A stretch of 64,000 nucleotides of DNA from Pseudoxanthomonas sp. X-1 (GCF_020042665.1 NZ_CP083376.1:1152001-1216000); one strand, 5' to 3'. Shown: positions 36,605 through 46,409, counted from the first letter of the stretch. Notes: generated by a model from the sequence alone, not told the origin. Translations and numbers: made by a program.

Positions 36605-37724
36605 GGGCACGCGCCGGCTGACGGTGGTGCAGCTGCTGCCGGCGCTGCACGCCGGCGGCGTCGAGCGCTCCACCCTGGAAATCGCCGCCGCGCTGGTCGC
36701 GGCCGGCCATCGCGCCATCGTGGTCTCCGCCGGCGGGCGCCTGGTGCCGGCGCTGGAAGCCGGCGGCGCCACCCACGTTCCCCTCGACATCGGCCGCAAG
36801 GCGCTGGGCACGCTGCGCCATGTGCGCACGCTGCGCGCGCTGTTCGAACGCGAGCGCCCCGACATCATCCACGCGCGCTCGCGCCTGCCGGCGTGGATCG
36901 GCTGGGGCGCGCTGCGCGGCATGCCGCGCGCCGCGCGCCCGCACCTGGTCACCACCGTGCATGGGCTCAATTCGCCCGGCGCCTACAGCGCCATCATGAC
37001 CCGCGGCGAGCGCGTGATCTGCGTGTCCGAGACCGTGCGCCGCTACGTGCTGCAGCACTATCCCCGGACCGATCCGGCGCGCCTGCGGGTGATCCCGCGC
37101 GGCCTGGATCCCACGCAATTCCCACGCGCGCCATGGCCTGATGCGTCGATGCGCGCCTGGGCCGCCGAGCAGTTCCCGCAGCTGGCCGGCGACGGCCCGC
37201 TGCTGCTGCTGCCCGGTCGCGGCACCCGGCTCAAGGGCCATGGCGACGGCCTGCAGCTGCTGGCCGCGCTGCGCGCCGACGGCCTGGACGCGCGCCTGTG
37301 GCTGCCCGGCGCGCGCGAGCCCGGCCGCGAGGACTATGTGGCCGAACTGGAAGCCCTGGCGGCGCAGCTGGGCATCGATCGGGCGGTCGCCTTCACCGAG
37401 GTCACCGCGCGCATCGCCGACGCCTACGCCGCCAGCGACCTGGTGCTGCAGCTCTCGCGCAAGCCCGAGTCGTTCGGCCGCACCGTGATCGAGGCCCTGT
37501 CGGCCGGGCGCCCCGTGCTGGGCTGGGCGCACGGCGGGGTGGGCGAACTGCTGGCCGAACTGCAGCCCGCCGGCGCGGTGGCGCCGTTCGATGCGCAGGC
37601 GCTGGCGGCCACCGCGCGCGCGCTGTTGGCCGCACCGCCCGCGCCGCCGGCTACCATGCCCTACACGCTGGCCGCGATGCAGCGCGCGACGCTGTCGCTC
37701 TACCAGGAACTCACCGCCTCATGA
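36594..37724 (+). CDS. Family 4 glycosyltransferase (LPS core type)
   Basis: A 376-residue GT-B glycosyltransferase. The N-terminal half has LLPALHAGGVERSTLEIAAALVAAGHRAIVV, the typical Gly-rich acceptor loop. The C-terminal half has LLLPGRGTRLKGHGD and the nucleotide-sugar EX7E-type motif KPESFGRTVIEALSAGRPVLG. The only start that keeps the whole fold is the TTG at 36594, inside the zinc-finger gene, so translation is probably coupled. Overlaps the O-antigen ligase by ATGA. Part of an LPS cluster. Confidence 0.88.
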   Translation: MPTEGTRRLTVVQLLPALHAGGVERSTLEIAAALVAAGHRAIVVSAGGRLVPALEAGGATHVPLDIGRKALGTLRHVRTLRALFERERPDIIHARSRLPAWIGWGALRGMPRAARPHLVTTVHGLNSPGAYSAIMTRGERVICVSETVRRYVLQHYPRTDPARLRVIPRGLDPTQFPRAPWPDASMRAWAAEQFPQLAGDGPLLLLPGRGTRLKGHGDGLQLLAALRADGLDARLWLPGAREPGREDYVAELEALAAQLGIDRAVAFTEVTARIADAYAASDLVLQLSRKPESFGRTVIEALSAGRPVLGWAHGGVGELLAELQPAGAVAPFDAQALAATARALLAAPPAPPATMPYTLAAMQRATLSLYQELTAS

Positions 37725-39043
37725 CCACGCCCGCCCCCACGCCCCGACTTGCCGCGCGCGCGGACGGCTGGCGCTGGGCGCCTGCCTGGATCCTGCTGTT
37801 CGTCGCGCTGTGGCCGGCGCCCGGCTATGCCGAAGCGGTGCTGGCGCTGGGCGCGCTGGCGGCGCTGGTGCAGCTGGCCCTGCACCGCTTCCGCGGCGGC
37901 GACCGCCTGCTCAGCAACGAGGCCTGGGCGCTGACCAGCGTGATGTTCTGCGCCTACTGGGTGCCGGAGTTCATCTCCGCCTTCGATGCGGTCGACCATG
38001 GCCGTGCCTGGGGCGAGGCCGCCACCGACCTGCGCTACCTGCCGTTCCTGTGGCTGGTGGCCTCGGCGGTGGCCAACGAGCGCGGTCGCCGGATCACCTT
38101 CGGCGGCCTGGCCATCATCGTGGCGATCTGGACCCTGGATGCGCTGGTGCAGGTCGCGATGGGGACCAGCCCGCTGTTCTTCGGCATCGATGCGCTCAAG
38201 CTGGCCCTGAGCGGCCATCCCATGTGCTCGGCGGCGGAAATCGAGGCGGTGGACCGGCTCAGCGGATTCCTGGGCCCGTGCAACCTCAAGCTCGGCCTGG
38301 TGCTGGCCAGCCTGTCGCCGTTCGGCCTGTTCGCGGCCGGGCGCCGCTTCGGCCTGGGCGGCTGGCTGCTCGCGGCGGCCGCGATCGGCGTGGTGATCCT
38401 GCTGGCCGGCGCGCGCGCGGCCTGGATCACCTACGCGCTGGTGCTGGTCTTCTCGGGCTGGCGGCTGCTGGGCTGGAAGCGGCTGCTGGGCGTCTTCGCC
38501 ACCGCCGCGGTGCTGCTGGCGGTAATGACCGTGGCCTCGCCCAAGCTGGCCAAGCGCGTGCAGCTGACCACCGCGGCCTTCACCGGCGACCAGGCCGGCG
38601 TGGACACCGCGCTGTCCGGGCGCGGGCGCATCTGGGAGGCGGCCGGCTGCATGATCGGCGAGCACCCGATCAACGGCGTGGGCGTGCGCAACTTCCGCGA
38701 CGTCTTCCCCGCCTGCGATCCCACGCCGGGCGTGGCGCCGGCATGGGGCCACGGCCCGGCGCTGCATGCGCACCAGATCGTGCTGGAGATCCTGGCCGAG
38801 ACCGGCGTGATCGGCCTGCTGCTGTGGCTGTCGGGCGCGGCGCTGGCCTGGCGCGCCTGGCGCTTCGCCAGCCCCGAGGCGCGCGACCGCGCGCGGCCGG
38901 CGATGCTGGCGCTGGCGGTGACGGTGTTCCCGTTGAACACGCACCTGGCCTTCTACTCGACCTTCTGGGGCGGGCTGACGCTGCTGCTGGCCGCGCTGTA
39001 CGCCGGCAGCCTGCTGGCGCGCCACGATGCCGCGACGGCCTGA
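37721..39043 (+). CDS. O-antigen ligase family membrane protein (Wzy_C)
   Basis: A 440-residue polytopic inner membrane protein with about 10-12 helices and one large periplasmic loop (GRGRIWEAAGCMIGEHPINGVGVRNFRDVFPACD). The loop contains the R...H/G-G-NF pattern and a histidine-rich segment (GHGPALHAHQIVLEIL) typical of WaaL/Wzy_C proteins, which join O-antigen to lipid A-core or polymerise it. Ligase versus polymerase cannot be decided by eye. Overlaps neighbours on both sides (ATGA, then 17 nt). Confidence 0.87.
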   Translation: MTTPAPTPRLAARADGWRWAPAWILLFVALWPAPGYAEAVLALGALAALVQLALHRFRGGDRLLSNEAWALTSVMFCAYWVPEFISAFDAVDHGRAWGEAATDLRYLPFLWLVASAVANERGRRITFGGLAIIVAIWTLDALVQVAMGTSPLFFGIDALKLALSGHPMCSAAEIEAVDRLSGFLGPCNLKLGLVLASLSPFGLFAAGRRFGLGGWLLAAAAIGVVILLAGARAAWITYALVLVFSGWRLLGWKRLLGVFATAAVLLAVMTVASPKLAKRVQLTTAAFTGDQAGVDTALSGRGRIWEAAGCMIGEHPINGVGVRNFRDVFPACDPTPGVAPAWGHGPALHAHQIVLEILAETGVIGLLLWLSGAALAWRAWRFASPEARDRARPAMLALAVTVFPLNTHLAFYSTFWGGLTLLLAALYAGSLLARHDAATA

Positions 39044-39932
39044 GCCGCGCTGTCCCGGCCTGGGGCCGCTGCGCTGGCTGTGCCGGCGCGTGGCGGCCTG
39101 GCCGCAGCCGCGCGTGCTGGCGCTGGGCCGCGCGCTGGCCTGGCTGCTGACGCCGCTGCTGGCCTCACGCCGGCGCATCGCGCGCATCAACCTGGCGCTG
39201 TGCTTCTCGCAGCTGGACGCGGCCGCGCGCGAGGCGCTGGTGCGCGCCAACACGCGCGACAGCGTCACCGGCCTGCTGGAAATGGTCCGCGCCTGGTACG
39301 CCCCGCGCGCAGCGCTGGCCGGCCTGTTCGAGGTCGAGGGCCTGGAGCATCTGCGCGCCGCGCAGGCCGACGGTCGCGGCGTGCTGCTGCTGACCGCGCA
39401 TTTCCCCAACATCGACCTGGGCGCGCGGCTGCTGGGCGAGGCGCTGGGCGCGCCGCTGTCCTGCATGGTCCGGCGCACCGGCGGGTCGTGCGGCGAGCGG
39501 CTGATGCAGGACGGCCGCCGGCGCGTCTTCGCCCACGTGGTCGGCAAGAAGGACGTGCGCGGCCTGCTGCGCGCGCTGGCCGGCGGTGCGCGCATGGCCT
39601 ACCTGGCCGACCAGAACTTCACCTACAACAGCGCCTTCGTGCCGTTCTTCGGCGTGCAGGCCGCCACGCTGACCACCACCGCGGACCTGGCGCGCCGCGC
39701 CGGCGTGGCGATCGTGCCGTACTGGTGCCAGCGCCTGGACGATGGCCGCTACCGCGTGCGCGTGGACGCGCCCTGGCCGGAGGCCGACGCGTCCGACCCG
39801 ACCGCCTTCGCCGCGCGCTACATGCGCGAGCTGGAAGCGGTGATCCGCGAGCATCCGTCGCAGTACCTGTGGTGGCATCGGCGCTTCAAGACGCGGCCGG
39901 CGGGGGAGGCGTCGCCTTACGGCGCGGCGTGA
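39027..39932 (+). CDS. LpxL/LpxM-type lipid A acyltransferase (HX4D form)
   Basis: A 301-residue membrane-anchored acyltransferase. The catalytic motif is H-x4-D (LTAHFPNIDLGAR), followed by the RXXGG-like segment RRTGGSCGERLM and the DQN signature (MAYLADQNFTYNSAFVPFFG). It transfers a secondary acyl chain to lipid A at the inner membrane. It starts inside the ligase gene (17-nt overlap). A second acyltransferase gene lies 2.5 kb away on the other strand with H-x4-E. Confidence 0.88.
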   Translation: MPRRPEPRCPGLGPLRWLCRRVAAWPQPRVLALGRALAWLLTPLLASRRRIARINLALCFSQLDAAAREALVRANTRDSVTGLLEMVRAWYAPRAALAGLFEVEGLEHLRAAQADGRGVLLLTAHFPNIDLGARLLGEALGAPLSCMVRRTGGSCGERLMQDGRRRVFAHVVGKKDVRGLLRALAGGARMAYLADQNFTYNSAFVPFFGVQAATLTTTADLARRAGVAIVPYWCQRLDDGRYRVRVDAPWPEADASDPTAFAARYMRELEAVIREHPSQYLWWHRRFKTRPAGEASPYGAA

Positions 39933-40142
39933 GCGGGGAGGCGCGAGCAGCGGGCGGCGGGCCCCTCCCGACGCCTCCCGCTTCCGGTGGTTGAGCGCTT
40001 CTGCCCCTGCGCTGGCCTGTGCAGCAGGCAGGTGAGCCGGGAGGGATGCTTCCTGCGCCGTGCCTGCGCGCGATGATGCGGCGCGGCGGGCGTCCCGCGC
40101 GGCGGGCGGGCCACAATCGGGCATCGCTTCAGGGGATTGGGC

Positions 40143-42372
40143 ATGCCGTTGCGCAGAGGGTCCGCGGTCGTGTTGTGCATGGCCGCGACGGCCTGCGTGC
40201 TGGCGGGCCGGGGGAGTGCGGCGCCGCGGGCCGGTGTCGCCGAGCCATCCGAAGATGCGGGTGTGCCGTCCTGGACGGTCACCGCGCCGGTGCAGGAGCG
40301 CTTCCTCGCCGCGCACGGGCTGCGCGGCTTCGCCGGCGGCTACGGCAGCGATGGGTTGGAACTGTGGAGTTTCCCGGTGCAGATCGCATCGGGCTACCGG
40401 CTGGAATTCCTGCATGGCGACGGCACGCCGTTGGCTGCGGCGGACGCGCCGGTGGCGGCCACGCTCGATCCGTTCGGCCTGACCCGCTCGTACGCCGCGC
40501 CGGGGCTGCGCGTGTCCGAGCGGATCGAGGCGCGCGACACGCTGCCCGGCGTGCGCGTGCGGCTGCGGGTGGAACAGGCGCCGCCCGGCCTGCGCGTCCG
40601 CGTGCACCTGGTGCCTTCGCTCAATCTGATGTGGCCGGCCGGCATCGGCGGGCAGGAGTTCGCCTGGGATGCAGCCGCGCGCGGGCTGCTGCTGCAGGAA
40701 CCCAGCGGCAGGTTCCGCGCGCTGATCGCCTCGCCGCAGGCCGGCGCGCACAGCGAGCCCAACAACGACCGGCGCGGCAGCGCGTTCGGCCGGCCGCTGT
40801 TCCTGGAGCTGACGCCGACGCTCTGCGGTGGCGCGCGTTGCGCGACGCTGGCGTTCGCCTCACAGAGCGAGCCGGGCGAGGACGTGCACGACACCGCGAC
40901 CGCGCTGCTGCAGGCGCCCGAAGCGCCGGCGCCGGCTGACATTGCGCGCCTGGCGCAGGCCACGCGCCTGCGCATCGTCACCCCGGACGGGCAGGCCAAC
41001 CGCGCGCTGCGCTGGGCGCAGGTCGCGCTGGAACAGGCCTGGTCGTGCAACGCGCGGCTGGGCTGCGGCATGGTCGCCGGCTACGGGCCCTCGCACGGCG
41101 CGCGGCGACCGCAGTACGCCTGGTACTTCGGCGGCGACGGGCTGGTGAGCACGCGCGCGCTGGTCGCCAGCGGGCAGTTCGAGCGCGCCGCGGCGCAGCT
41201 GGCGTTCGAACTGCGCTACCAGGATCCGGACACCGGCATGCTGTGGCACGAGCTGTCGCAGAGCGCGGGCTTCCTGCAGTGGGTGCGCGACTACCCGCAC
41301 ATGTACGCGCATGTGGACATCGCCTTCGACTTCCTGGCGGTGACCGCCGAGTACGCGCATGCCAGCGGTGAGGACACCTTCCTGCGCGCGCACTGGCCGC
41401 AGCTGCTGGCGGCGTGGCGCTACTGCCGCTCGCTGATCGATGCCGGCGACGGCCTGCCACGCGTCCCCGCGGGCAAGATGAGCGGCAACGAACAGGACGC
41501 GCTGACCGACGAGCTGACCCTGTCGGCGGCCTGGGTGGACGCGGCGCGGGCGATGGCGGCGATGGCCGACGCGCAGGGCGACGCGGCGCTGGCGGCGCAG
41601 GCGCGCGCCGATGCCGAGCGCGCCCGCGCTTCCATCCGCGCGCGTTATCGCGACCCGGCGGGGCAGTGGATCAGCGGCTTCCACCGCGATGGCCGCCGTG
41701 GCGAATCCTTCAGCGGCGCGGACCTGGCCGCCATCGGCAGCGGCGCGGCCACGCCGCAGGAGGCCGCGGCCATCTTCGCTCAGCTGGCCGCGCCGGACGT
41801 GCTCACCGACTGGGGGCTGCGCAGCAAGCCGGCGAGCGCGCCGGATTACGACTCGGAGGCCTACTCGCGCGGCAGCGTCTGGGGCCTGGGCAGCGCGGCG
41901 GCGGCCGAGGCCCTGTGGCGCGCAGGCCGCGGACCTGTGGCTGCGGCTGGTGCCGTGGGCCGCGCAGGACGTGCCCGGGCACATGCACGAGGTGCAGTCG
42001 GGCGCGGTGTTCGTGCCGCAGCGCGAGTCGGTGCCCGAGCAGACCTGGTCGTCGGCCGCGTTCCTGTCGGCCGCTCTCGGCGGACTGGCGGGCCTGGAGG
42101 CGGACGGCGCGCGGCGGCGGCTCACCTTCGCGCCGCAGCCACCGGCGGGCTGGGACTGGCTGCGCGTCGAGGGCGTGCGTGTGGGCGCCAACGGCGGCAC
42201 GGTCGATCTGGCCTGGCGCCGCGAGGCCCAGCGCGCGGTGTTGGACCTGGACAACCACGGCGAACCGTTCGTGCTGATCTGGCGCCAGGCGGGCCGTCCG
42301 TCCGCGGCTCCGGTCGAGCGCCGCGTCGGCCCCGGCCGCACGCGCCTCGTCCTGCCCTTGCGCGAGGAATGA
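40143..42372 (+). pseudogene. Secreted six-hairpin glycosidase-like gene, frameshifted
   Basis: A protein of about 742 residues split by a single frameshift near 41922-41928. The first frame runs from a signal peptide (MPLRRGSAVVLCMAATACVLAG) through an N-terminal beta domain and a helical domain with RRPQYAWYFGGDGLVSTRAL, DPDTGMLWHELSQS and RGSVWGLGSAAAAEALWR. The match continues only in the +1 frame: AADLWLRLVPWAAQDVPGHMHEVQSG, EQTWSSAAFLSAALGGLAGL, to VLPLREE and TGA at 42370. The pattern is that of GH15/GH63-like and debranching-enzyme alpha-toroids. One extra base (or two lost) in CGCGCAGGCCGCGG explains it; sequencing error is possible. Confidence 0.75.
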
Positions 42373-42436
42373 GCGCACCGGCGTGAGGGGTGAGCCGAAG
42401 CGGCTTTTCGCTCACGCCGCTCCCCCCGCGCCTGCC

Positions 42437-43387
42437 TCACCGATACAGCGCGCCGCGCCCGTCCGGCTGGCGCTTGAAGCGGCGATGGATCCACAGGTAC
42501 TGCGCCGGCACCGCGCGGACCATCGCCTCGATCGCCGCCATCACCCGCGCCGTGTCGGCGGTGGCGTCCTTGGACGGGAACTCCTCGAACGCCGGCGACA
42601 GCCGCAGCGTGTAGCCGCCGTCGGGCCGGCGCTCGTGGGCGAACGCGATCACCGCCGCGCCCGACAGCCGCGCCAGTTGGTGGGTCGAGGTCAGGCTGTA
42701 GGCCGGCCGGCCGAAGAACGGCACGAACACGCTGTCGCCACGGCGCGTGTCCTGGTCCGGAGCGAACCACAGCAGCCCGCCCTGCTTGAGGTGCTTGAGC
42801 GCCGGGCGCAGCTCCTCGCGGCCGAACATCGCCGTGGCATAGCGCAGCCGGCCGCGCTTGACCGCCCACTCCATCGCCCCGGTGGCGTGCGGGCGGTACA
42901 TGCCGGCCAGCGGCGCGTAGTCGCACATCAGCCGCGCGGACAGTTCCAGCGTGGTGAAGTGGCCGGAGATCACGATCACCCCGCGCCCGCCGGCCTGCGC
43001 GGCCTGCAGATGCTCCAGGCCTTCCACGCGCAGGTCGCGGCGCATCGGCGCCACATCGCCCCACCAGGCGCGTGCGAACTCGAACAGGCCCACGCCCAGC
43101 GCGGCGAACGCCTCGTCCAGCAGCCGCGCGCGCGCGGCCGGGTCCAGCTCGGGGAAGCACAGCTCCAGGTTGCGCGCGGCGACCTTGCGGCGCGCGCCCA
43201 GGGCCAGCTTGAGCAGTCCGCCCAGCGGCCGGCCCAGGCGGCGCTGCAGGCCCCAGGGCAGGCGCGCGGCCAGCGCGGCCAGGCCGATGCCGATCCAGGT
43301 GGGCCAGGTGGACGGGGTCAGCGGCGCCGGGCCGGGATCGAAGGGCGTGGCCTGGCGCGGCGCGGCCTGCGCGGAACGGTCGGTCAT
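42437..43387 (-). CDS. lpxL: LpxL-type lipid A lauroyl/myristoyl acyltransferase (HX4E form)
   Basis: A 316-residue acyltransferase: N-terminal anchor (WIGIGLAALAARLPW), catalytic GRGVIVISGHFTTLELSARL with H-x4-E, MYRPHATGAMEW, and the DQD signature LLWFAPDQDTRRGDSVFVPFFG. It ends PAQYLWIHRRFKRQPDG, as is normal for the family. The ATG at 43387 is only 7 nt from a TACAAT box (43395-43400), suggesting a leaderless message. Divergent from kdtA. Confidence 0.9.
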   Translation of the reverse strand: MTDRSAQAAPRQATPFDPGPAPLTPSTWPTWIGIGLAALAARLPWGLQRRLGRPLGGLLKLALGARRKVAARNLELCFPELDPAARARLLDEAFAALGVGLFEFARAWWGDVAPMRRDLRVEGLEHLQAAQAGGRGVIVISGHFTTLELSARLMCDYAPLAGMYRPHATGAMEWAVKRGRLRYATAMFGREELRPALKHLKQGGLLWFAPDQDTRRGDSVFVPFFGRPAYSLTSTHQLARLSGAAVIAFAHERRPDGGYTLRLSPAFEEFPSKDATADTARVMAAIEAMVRAVPAQYLWIHRRFKRQPDGRGALYR

Positions 43388-43394
43388 GGCCGCC

Positions 43395-43444
43395 ATTGTA
43401 GGACCTGCCGCGCCGACCCCGCGCCGCGCGCTTTCTCGTATCCT
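43395..43444. promoter_or_regulatory. Divergent -10 boxes for lpxL and kdtA
   Basis: Minus-strand TACAAT at 43395-43400 sits 7 nt before the lpxL ATG; plus-strand TATCCT at 43439-43444 sits 8 nt before the kdtA ATG. Both positions predict transcription starting at or next to the ATG. No clear -35 boxes. Confidence 0.4.
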
Positions 43445-43452
43445 TGCGCCCG

Positions 43453-44745
43453 ATGCGTCGTGACCTGACCGAAACATGGTTGCGTGCCCTGTATTCGGCC
43501 GTGCTCTACGTGCTGACGCCGGCCACGGTCTACCACCTGATCTGGCGCGGGTTCCGCGTGCCGGGCTATTTCCAGCGCTGGGGCGAACGCTACGCCGCCT
43601 GGAGCGGCGCGCCGCACGAGGTGGACGTGTGGGTGCACGCGGTCTCGGTGGGCGAGGTCAACGCCGCCGCGCCGGTGGTCGATGCCCTGCGCCGCGACCA
43701 TCCGCACCTGAAGCTGCTGATCACCACCATCACCCCGACCGGCTCGGACCGCGTGCGCGCGCTGTGGGGCGATGCGGTGCTGCACGTCTACGCGCCCTAC
43801 GACCTGCCCGGCGCGGTCGGGCGCTTCCTGGCGCACTTCCAGCCCGGCGTGGCGCTGGTGATGGAGACCGAGCTGTGGCCCAACCTGCTGCTGGGCTGCC
43901 GCGACCGCGGCATCCGCAGCTACATCCTCAACGCGCGGCTGTCCGAGCGCTCGCTGCGCGGCTATCGCATGCTGGCGCCGCTGATCCGCCGCGTGGTGGC
44001 GAGCGTGCACCGCATCGGCGCCCAGTCCACCGCCGATGGCCAGCGCTTCGTGCACCTCGGCGCCTCGCCGGCGGCCATCGTCGATACCGGCAACCTCAAG
44101 TTCGACATCGCCGTGCCGCAGGGCCTGGACGCGCTGGTGGCGCAGTTCGCCGACCACGTCGGCCCCAGGCCGGTGTGGATCGCCGCCAGCACCCATCCGG
44201 ACGAGGAGGCCCAGGTCGTGGCCATCCACCGCCGGCTGCTGGCCCGCTTCCCCGACCTGCTGCTGCTGTGGGCACCACGCCACCCCGAGCGCTTCGGGCG
44301 GGTGGCGGAGGCGGCCCAGGCCGCCGGCTGGCGGGTCGGCCGACGCAGTGTGGCGGGTTGGCCGCGCCCGGGCGACACGGTCTTCGTGCTCGACACGCTG
44401 GGCGAACTGATGAGCTTCTACGCCTGCGCGCAGGTGGCCTTCGTCGGCGGCAGCCTGCAGGCCATCGGCGGCCACAACCTGCTCGAACCCGCCGCGGTCG
44501 GCACCGCGATGGTCACCGGCCCGCACCTGCACAACTTCGTGGAGATCTCGCGCCGCCTGCAGGAGGCCGGTGCCCTGGAGATCGGCCGCGATGCCGAGGA
44601 GGTTGGCCGCCTGGTCGAGGCCCTGCTGGCCGATGCGCCGCGGCGCGAGCGGATGGCCCAGGCCGGCTGCCTGCTGGTCGAACGCGGCCGCGGCGCCCTG
44701 GGCCGCACGATGGCGATGGTCGCCCCGGACCTGCGTCCCTACTAG
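43453..44745 (+). CDS. kdtA: 3-deoxy-D-manno-octulosonic acid transferase
   Basis: A 430-residue GT30 enzyme adding Kdo to lipid IVA. N-terminal membrane anchor (ALYSAVLYVLTPATVYHLIW); the catalytic Glu in HAVSVGEVNAAAPVV; METELWPNLL; GNLKFD; and the CMP-Kdo site with FVGGSLQAIGGHNLLEPAAVG. Full length. The ATG at 43453 was chosen over the TTG at 43444, which overlaps the -10 box. Sits with lipid A acyltransferase and LPS assembly genes. Confidence 0.95.
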   Translation: MRRDLTETWLRALYSAVLYVLTPATVYHLIWRGFRVPGYFQRWGERYAAWSGAPHEVDVWVHAVSVGEVNAAAPVVDALRRDHPHLKLLITTITPTGSDRVRALWGDAVLHVYAPYDLPGAVGRFLAHFQPGVALVMETELWPNLLLGCRDRGIRSYILNARLSERSLRGYRMLAPLIRRVVASVHRIGAQSTADGQRFVHLGASPAAIVDTGNLKFDIAVPQGLDALVAQFADHVGPRPVWIAASTHPDEEAQVVAIHRRLLARFPDLLLLWAPRHPERFGRVAEAAQAAGWRVGRRSVAGWPRPGDTVFVLDTLGELMSFYACAQVAFVGGSLQAIGGHNLLEPAAVGTAMVTGPHLHNFVEISRRLQEAGALEIGRDAEEVGRLVEALLADAPRRERMAQAGCLLVERGRGALGRTMAMVAPDLRPY

Positions 44746-44759
44746 CCGCGCACGCAGGT

Positions 44760-44790
44760 GTCGTTCCCGCGAACGCGGGAACCCGGCGCC
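44760..44790. repeat. Type B palindromic repeat
   Basis: TCGTTCCCGCGAACGCGGGA at the kdtA 3' end, in the 223-bp gap between two converging genes. No gene seen in the remainder. Confidence 0.7.
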
Positions 44791-44968
44791 TTGTCTTGGC
44801 CTTCCCCACGAAAGCCGCCGTCTCCGCCTTCCTCCAGGCCATTGCCGCCATCCACCGCTCCAGCTCCCACATGGAGCAACAATCGCGGTGCGCATCCGCC
44901 AACGGCGGCGCTAAGGCGCTCCCGACAGCCGCAACAAACTCCCAGGACGGGCAGCTCCCGCCAGAGCC

Positions 44969-45814
44969 TCAATGCGTCCGCGAACGCCCGGCATTGAGTT
45001 CGATCAGCCGCTCGCGGATCGCGTCGGCGTCGTTGGCCTTGGGCGCCACGTGCAGATAGCGCGACAGGTCGGCCTGCGCGCCCTTGGCGTAATCCAGCTT
45101 CAGATAGGCCAGGCCGCGGTCGCGCAGCGCGTCGGGCTGGTCGGGCACCAGCTTGAGCACGCGGTCGGCGCTGCGCGCGGCGCGGTCCCATTGCTCGCGC
45201 TCGGCGTAGACGCCCTGCAGGTTGCGCAGCACGCGCACCAGGATCGCCCGGTGCGAGGCCGGGTCCAGGATCTGCAGCAGCGCGTTGTCGTCGGGCACGT
45301 CGCCGCCCAGGTGCGGCTTGGCGCGCTCGCGCAGCTCGTCGGCGCCCAGCGGCCGGCCGCCGTTGAACGGGTCCATCACCAGGATGCCGTCGTCCACCGG
45401 CAGGCGCACCAGGAAATGCCCCGGGAAGGACACCCCGTCCAGCGGCACGCCCAGCCGGCGCGCCACCTCGATCTGCACCACCGCCAGCGAGATGGGATTG
45501 CCCAGGCGCCGCTCGAACACCTCGTTGAGGTAGCTGTTGCGCGGGTCGTAGTACTCGTCGTGGTCGCCGGCGTAGCCCAGCTCCTCGAACAGATGGCGGT
45601 TGATCGCCGCCATCTTCAGCGGCCAGGAGGCGATCAGGTCGATCTCGCGGCGCAGGTGCTCGGCGTGGCTCTGTACCAGCGTGTCGTAGAGGTCGGCATC
45701 CAGCTGCGGGTATTCATCGCGCGCGATCAGCAGCGCGGTGCCCAGCAGCGGCAGCGCATCGTCGGCCTGGCTGGCCAACGAACCCCAATCCGGCAGTGTC
45801 AGTCGATCCCCCAT
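44969..45814 (-). CDS. SirB1 family protein (transglutaminase-like fold with TPR-like tail)
   Basis: A 281-residue protein. The central region matches the transglutaminase-like core of the SirB1 family: NSYLNEVFERRLGNPISLAVVQIEVARRLGVPLDGVSFPGHFLVRL, then VMDPFNGGRPL. The C-terminal 90 residues form a TPR-like helical repeat (EQWDRAARSADRVLKLVPDQPDALRDRGLAYLKLDYAKGA). The usual catalytic cysteine is replaced in this stretch (NPISLAVV), as in most SirB1 proteins. Role unknown. The ATG at 45814 is preferred over the GTG 6 nt upstream. Confidence 0.85.
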   Translation of the reverse strand: MGDRLTLPDWGSLASQADDALPLLGTALLIARDEYPQLDADLYDTLVQSHAEHLRREIDLIASWPLKMAAINRHLFEELGYAGDHDEYYDPRNSYLNEVFERRLGNPISLAVVQIEVARRLGVPLDGVSFPGHFLVRLPVDDGILVMDPFNGGRPLGADELRERAKPHLGGDVPDDNALLQILDPASHRAILVRVLRNLQGVYAEREQWDRAARSADRVLKLVPDQPDALRDRGLAYLKLDYAKGAQADLSRYLHVAPKANDADAIRERLIELNAGRSRTH

Positions 45815-45874
45815 GCCCACAGACTGCAGGCAATCGCGCGGCTTATCAAGCCTGTCCGCGCGCGCGATCCCGGC

Positions 45875-46330
45875 TCAGTTGGGCCGGGCTTTCAGCTCGA
45901 CGCGGGGGTCCACTTTCAGCGCGGCGCCGTCCTTGAGGCCGAGCCTGGCGGCCTGGCCCGCGTTGAGCTCCAGCACGTACAGCGCCGGGGCCTTGCTGGG
46001 GTAGGACGGACAGGCGTTGCCGGCGCTGCACGGCGGCACGTCGCGCTGCTGGCCGACCAGCTTGAGGTCGTGGTCGAAGTAGAGGATGTCCAGCGGAATG
46101 TGGGTGTTCTTCATCCAGTACGACAGCGGCTGCTCGTCGTCGTGGATGAACAGCATGCCGTGGTCCTGGCCCAGTTCGTCGCGGAACATCAGCCCGCGCT
46201 GACGCTCGCCCTCGTCGTCGGCGATCTCGACCTGGTAGCGCTGTCCGGCCAGTTCCACCCACGGCGTGCGCGCGCAACCGGTGGCGCAGATCAGCAGGAG
46301 CGTGGCGAGCAGCGGGACGCGGAAGGACAT
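45875..46330 (-). CDS. DUF192 family lipoprotein
   Basis: A 151-residue exported protein with a lipoprotein signal (LLATLLLICATGC, Cys at about 19). The DUF192 core follows: EIADDEGERQRGLMFRDELGQDHGMLFI, YWMKNTHIPLDILYFDHDLKLV, and LELNAGQAARLGLKDGAALKV. The family folds as a small beta-barrel in the envelope; its function is not established. The ATG at 46330 is set by the signal peptide. Confidence 0.88.
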   Translation of the reverse strand: MSFRVPLLATLLLICATGCARTPWVELAGQRYQVEIADDEGERQRGLMFRDELGQDHGMLFIHDDEQPLSYWMKNTHIPLDILYFDHDLKLVGQQRDVPPCSAGNACPSYPSKAPALYVLELNAGQAARLGLKDGAALKVDPRVELKARPN

Positions 46331-46409
46331 GCGGGGCGGGGGCGGGCGATCGGGACGCGCACCATCGTGCAAGGCCTGGGGCAGGTCAAGTGCCGCAGGT
46401 GCGATCCGC

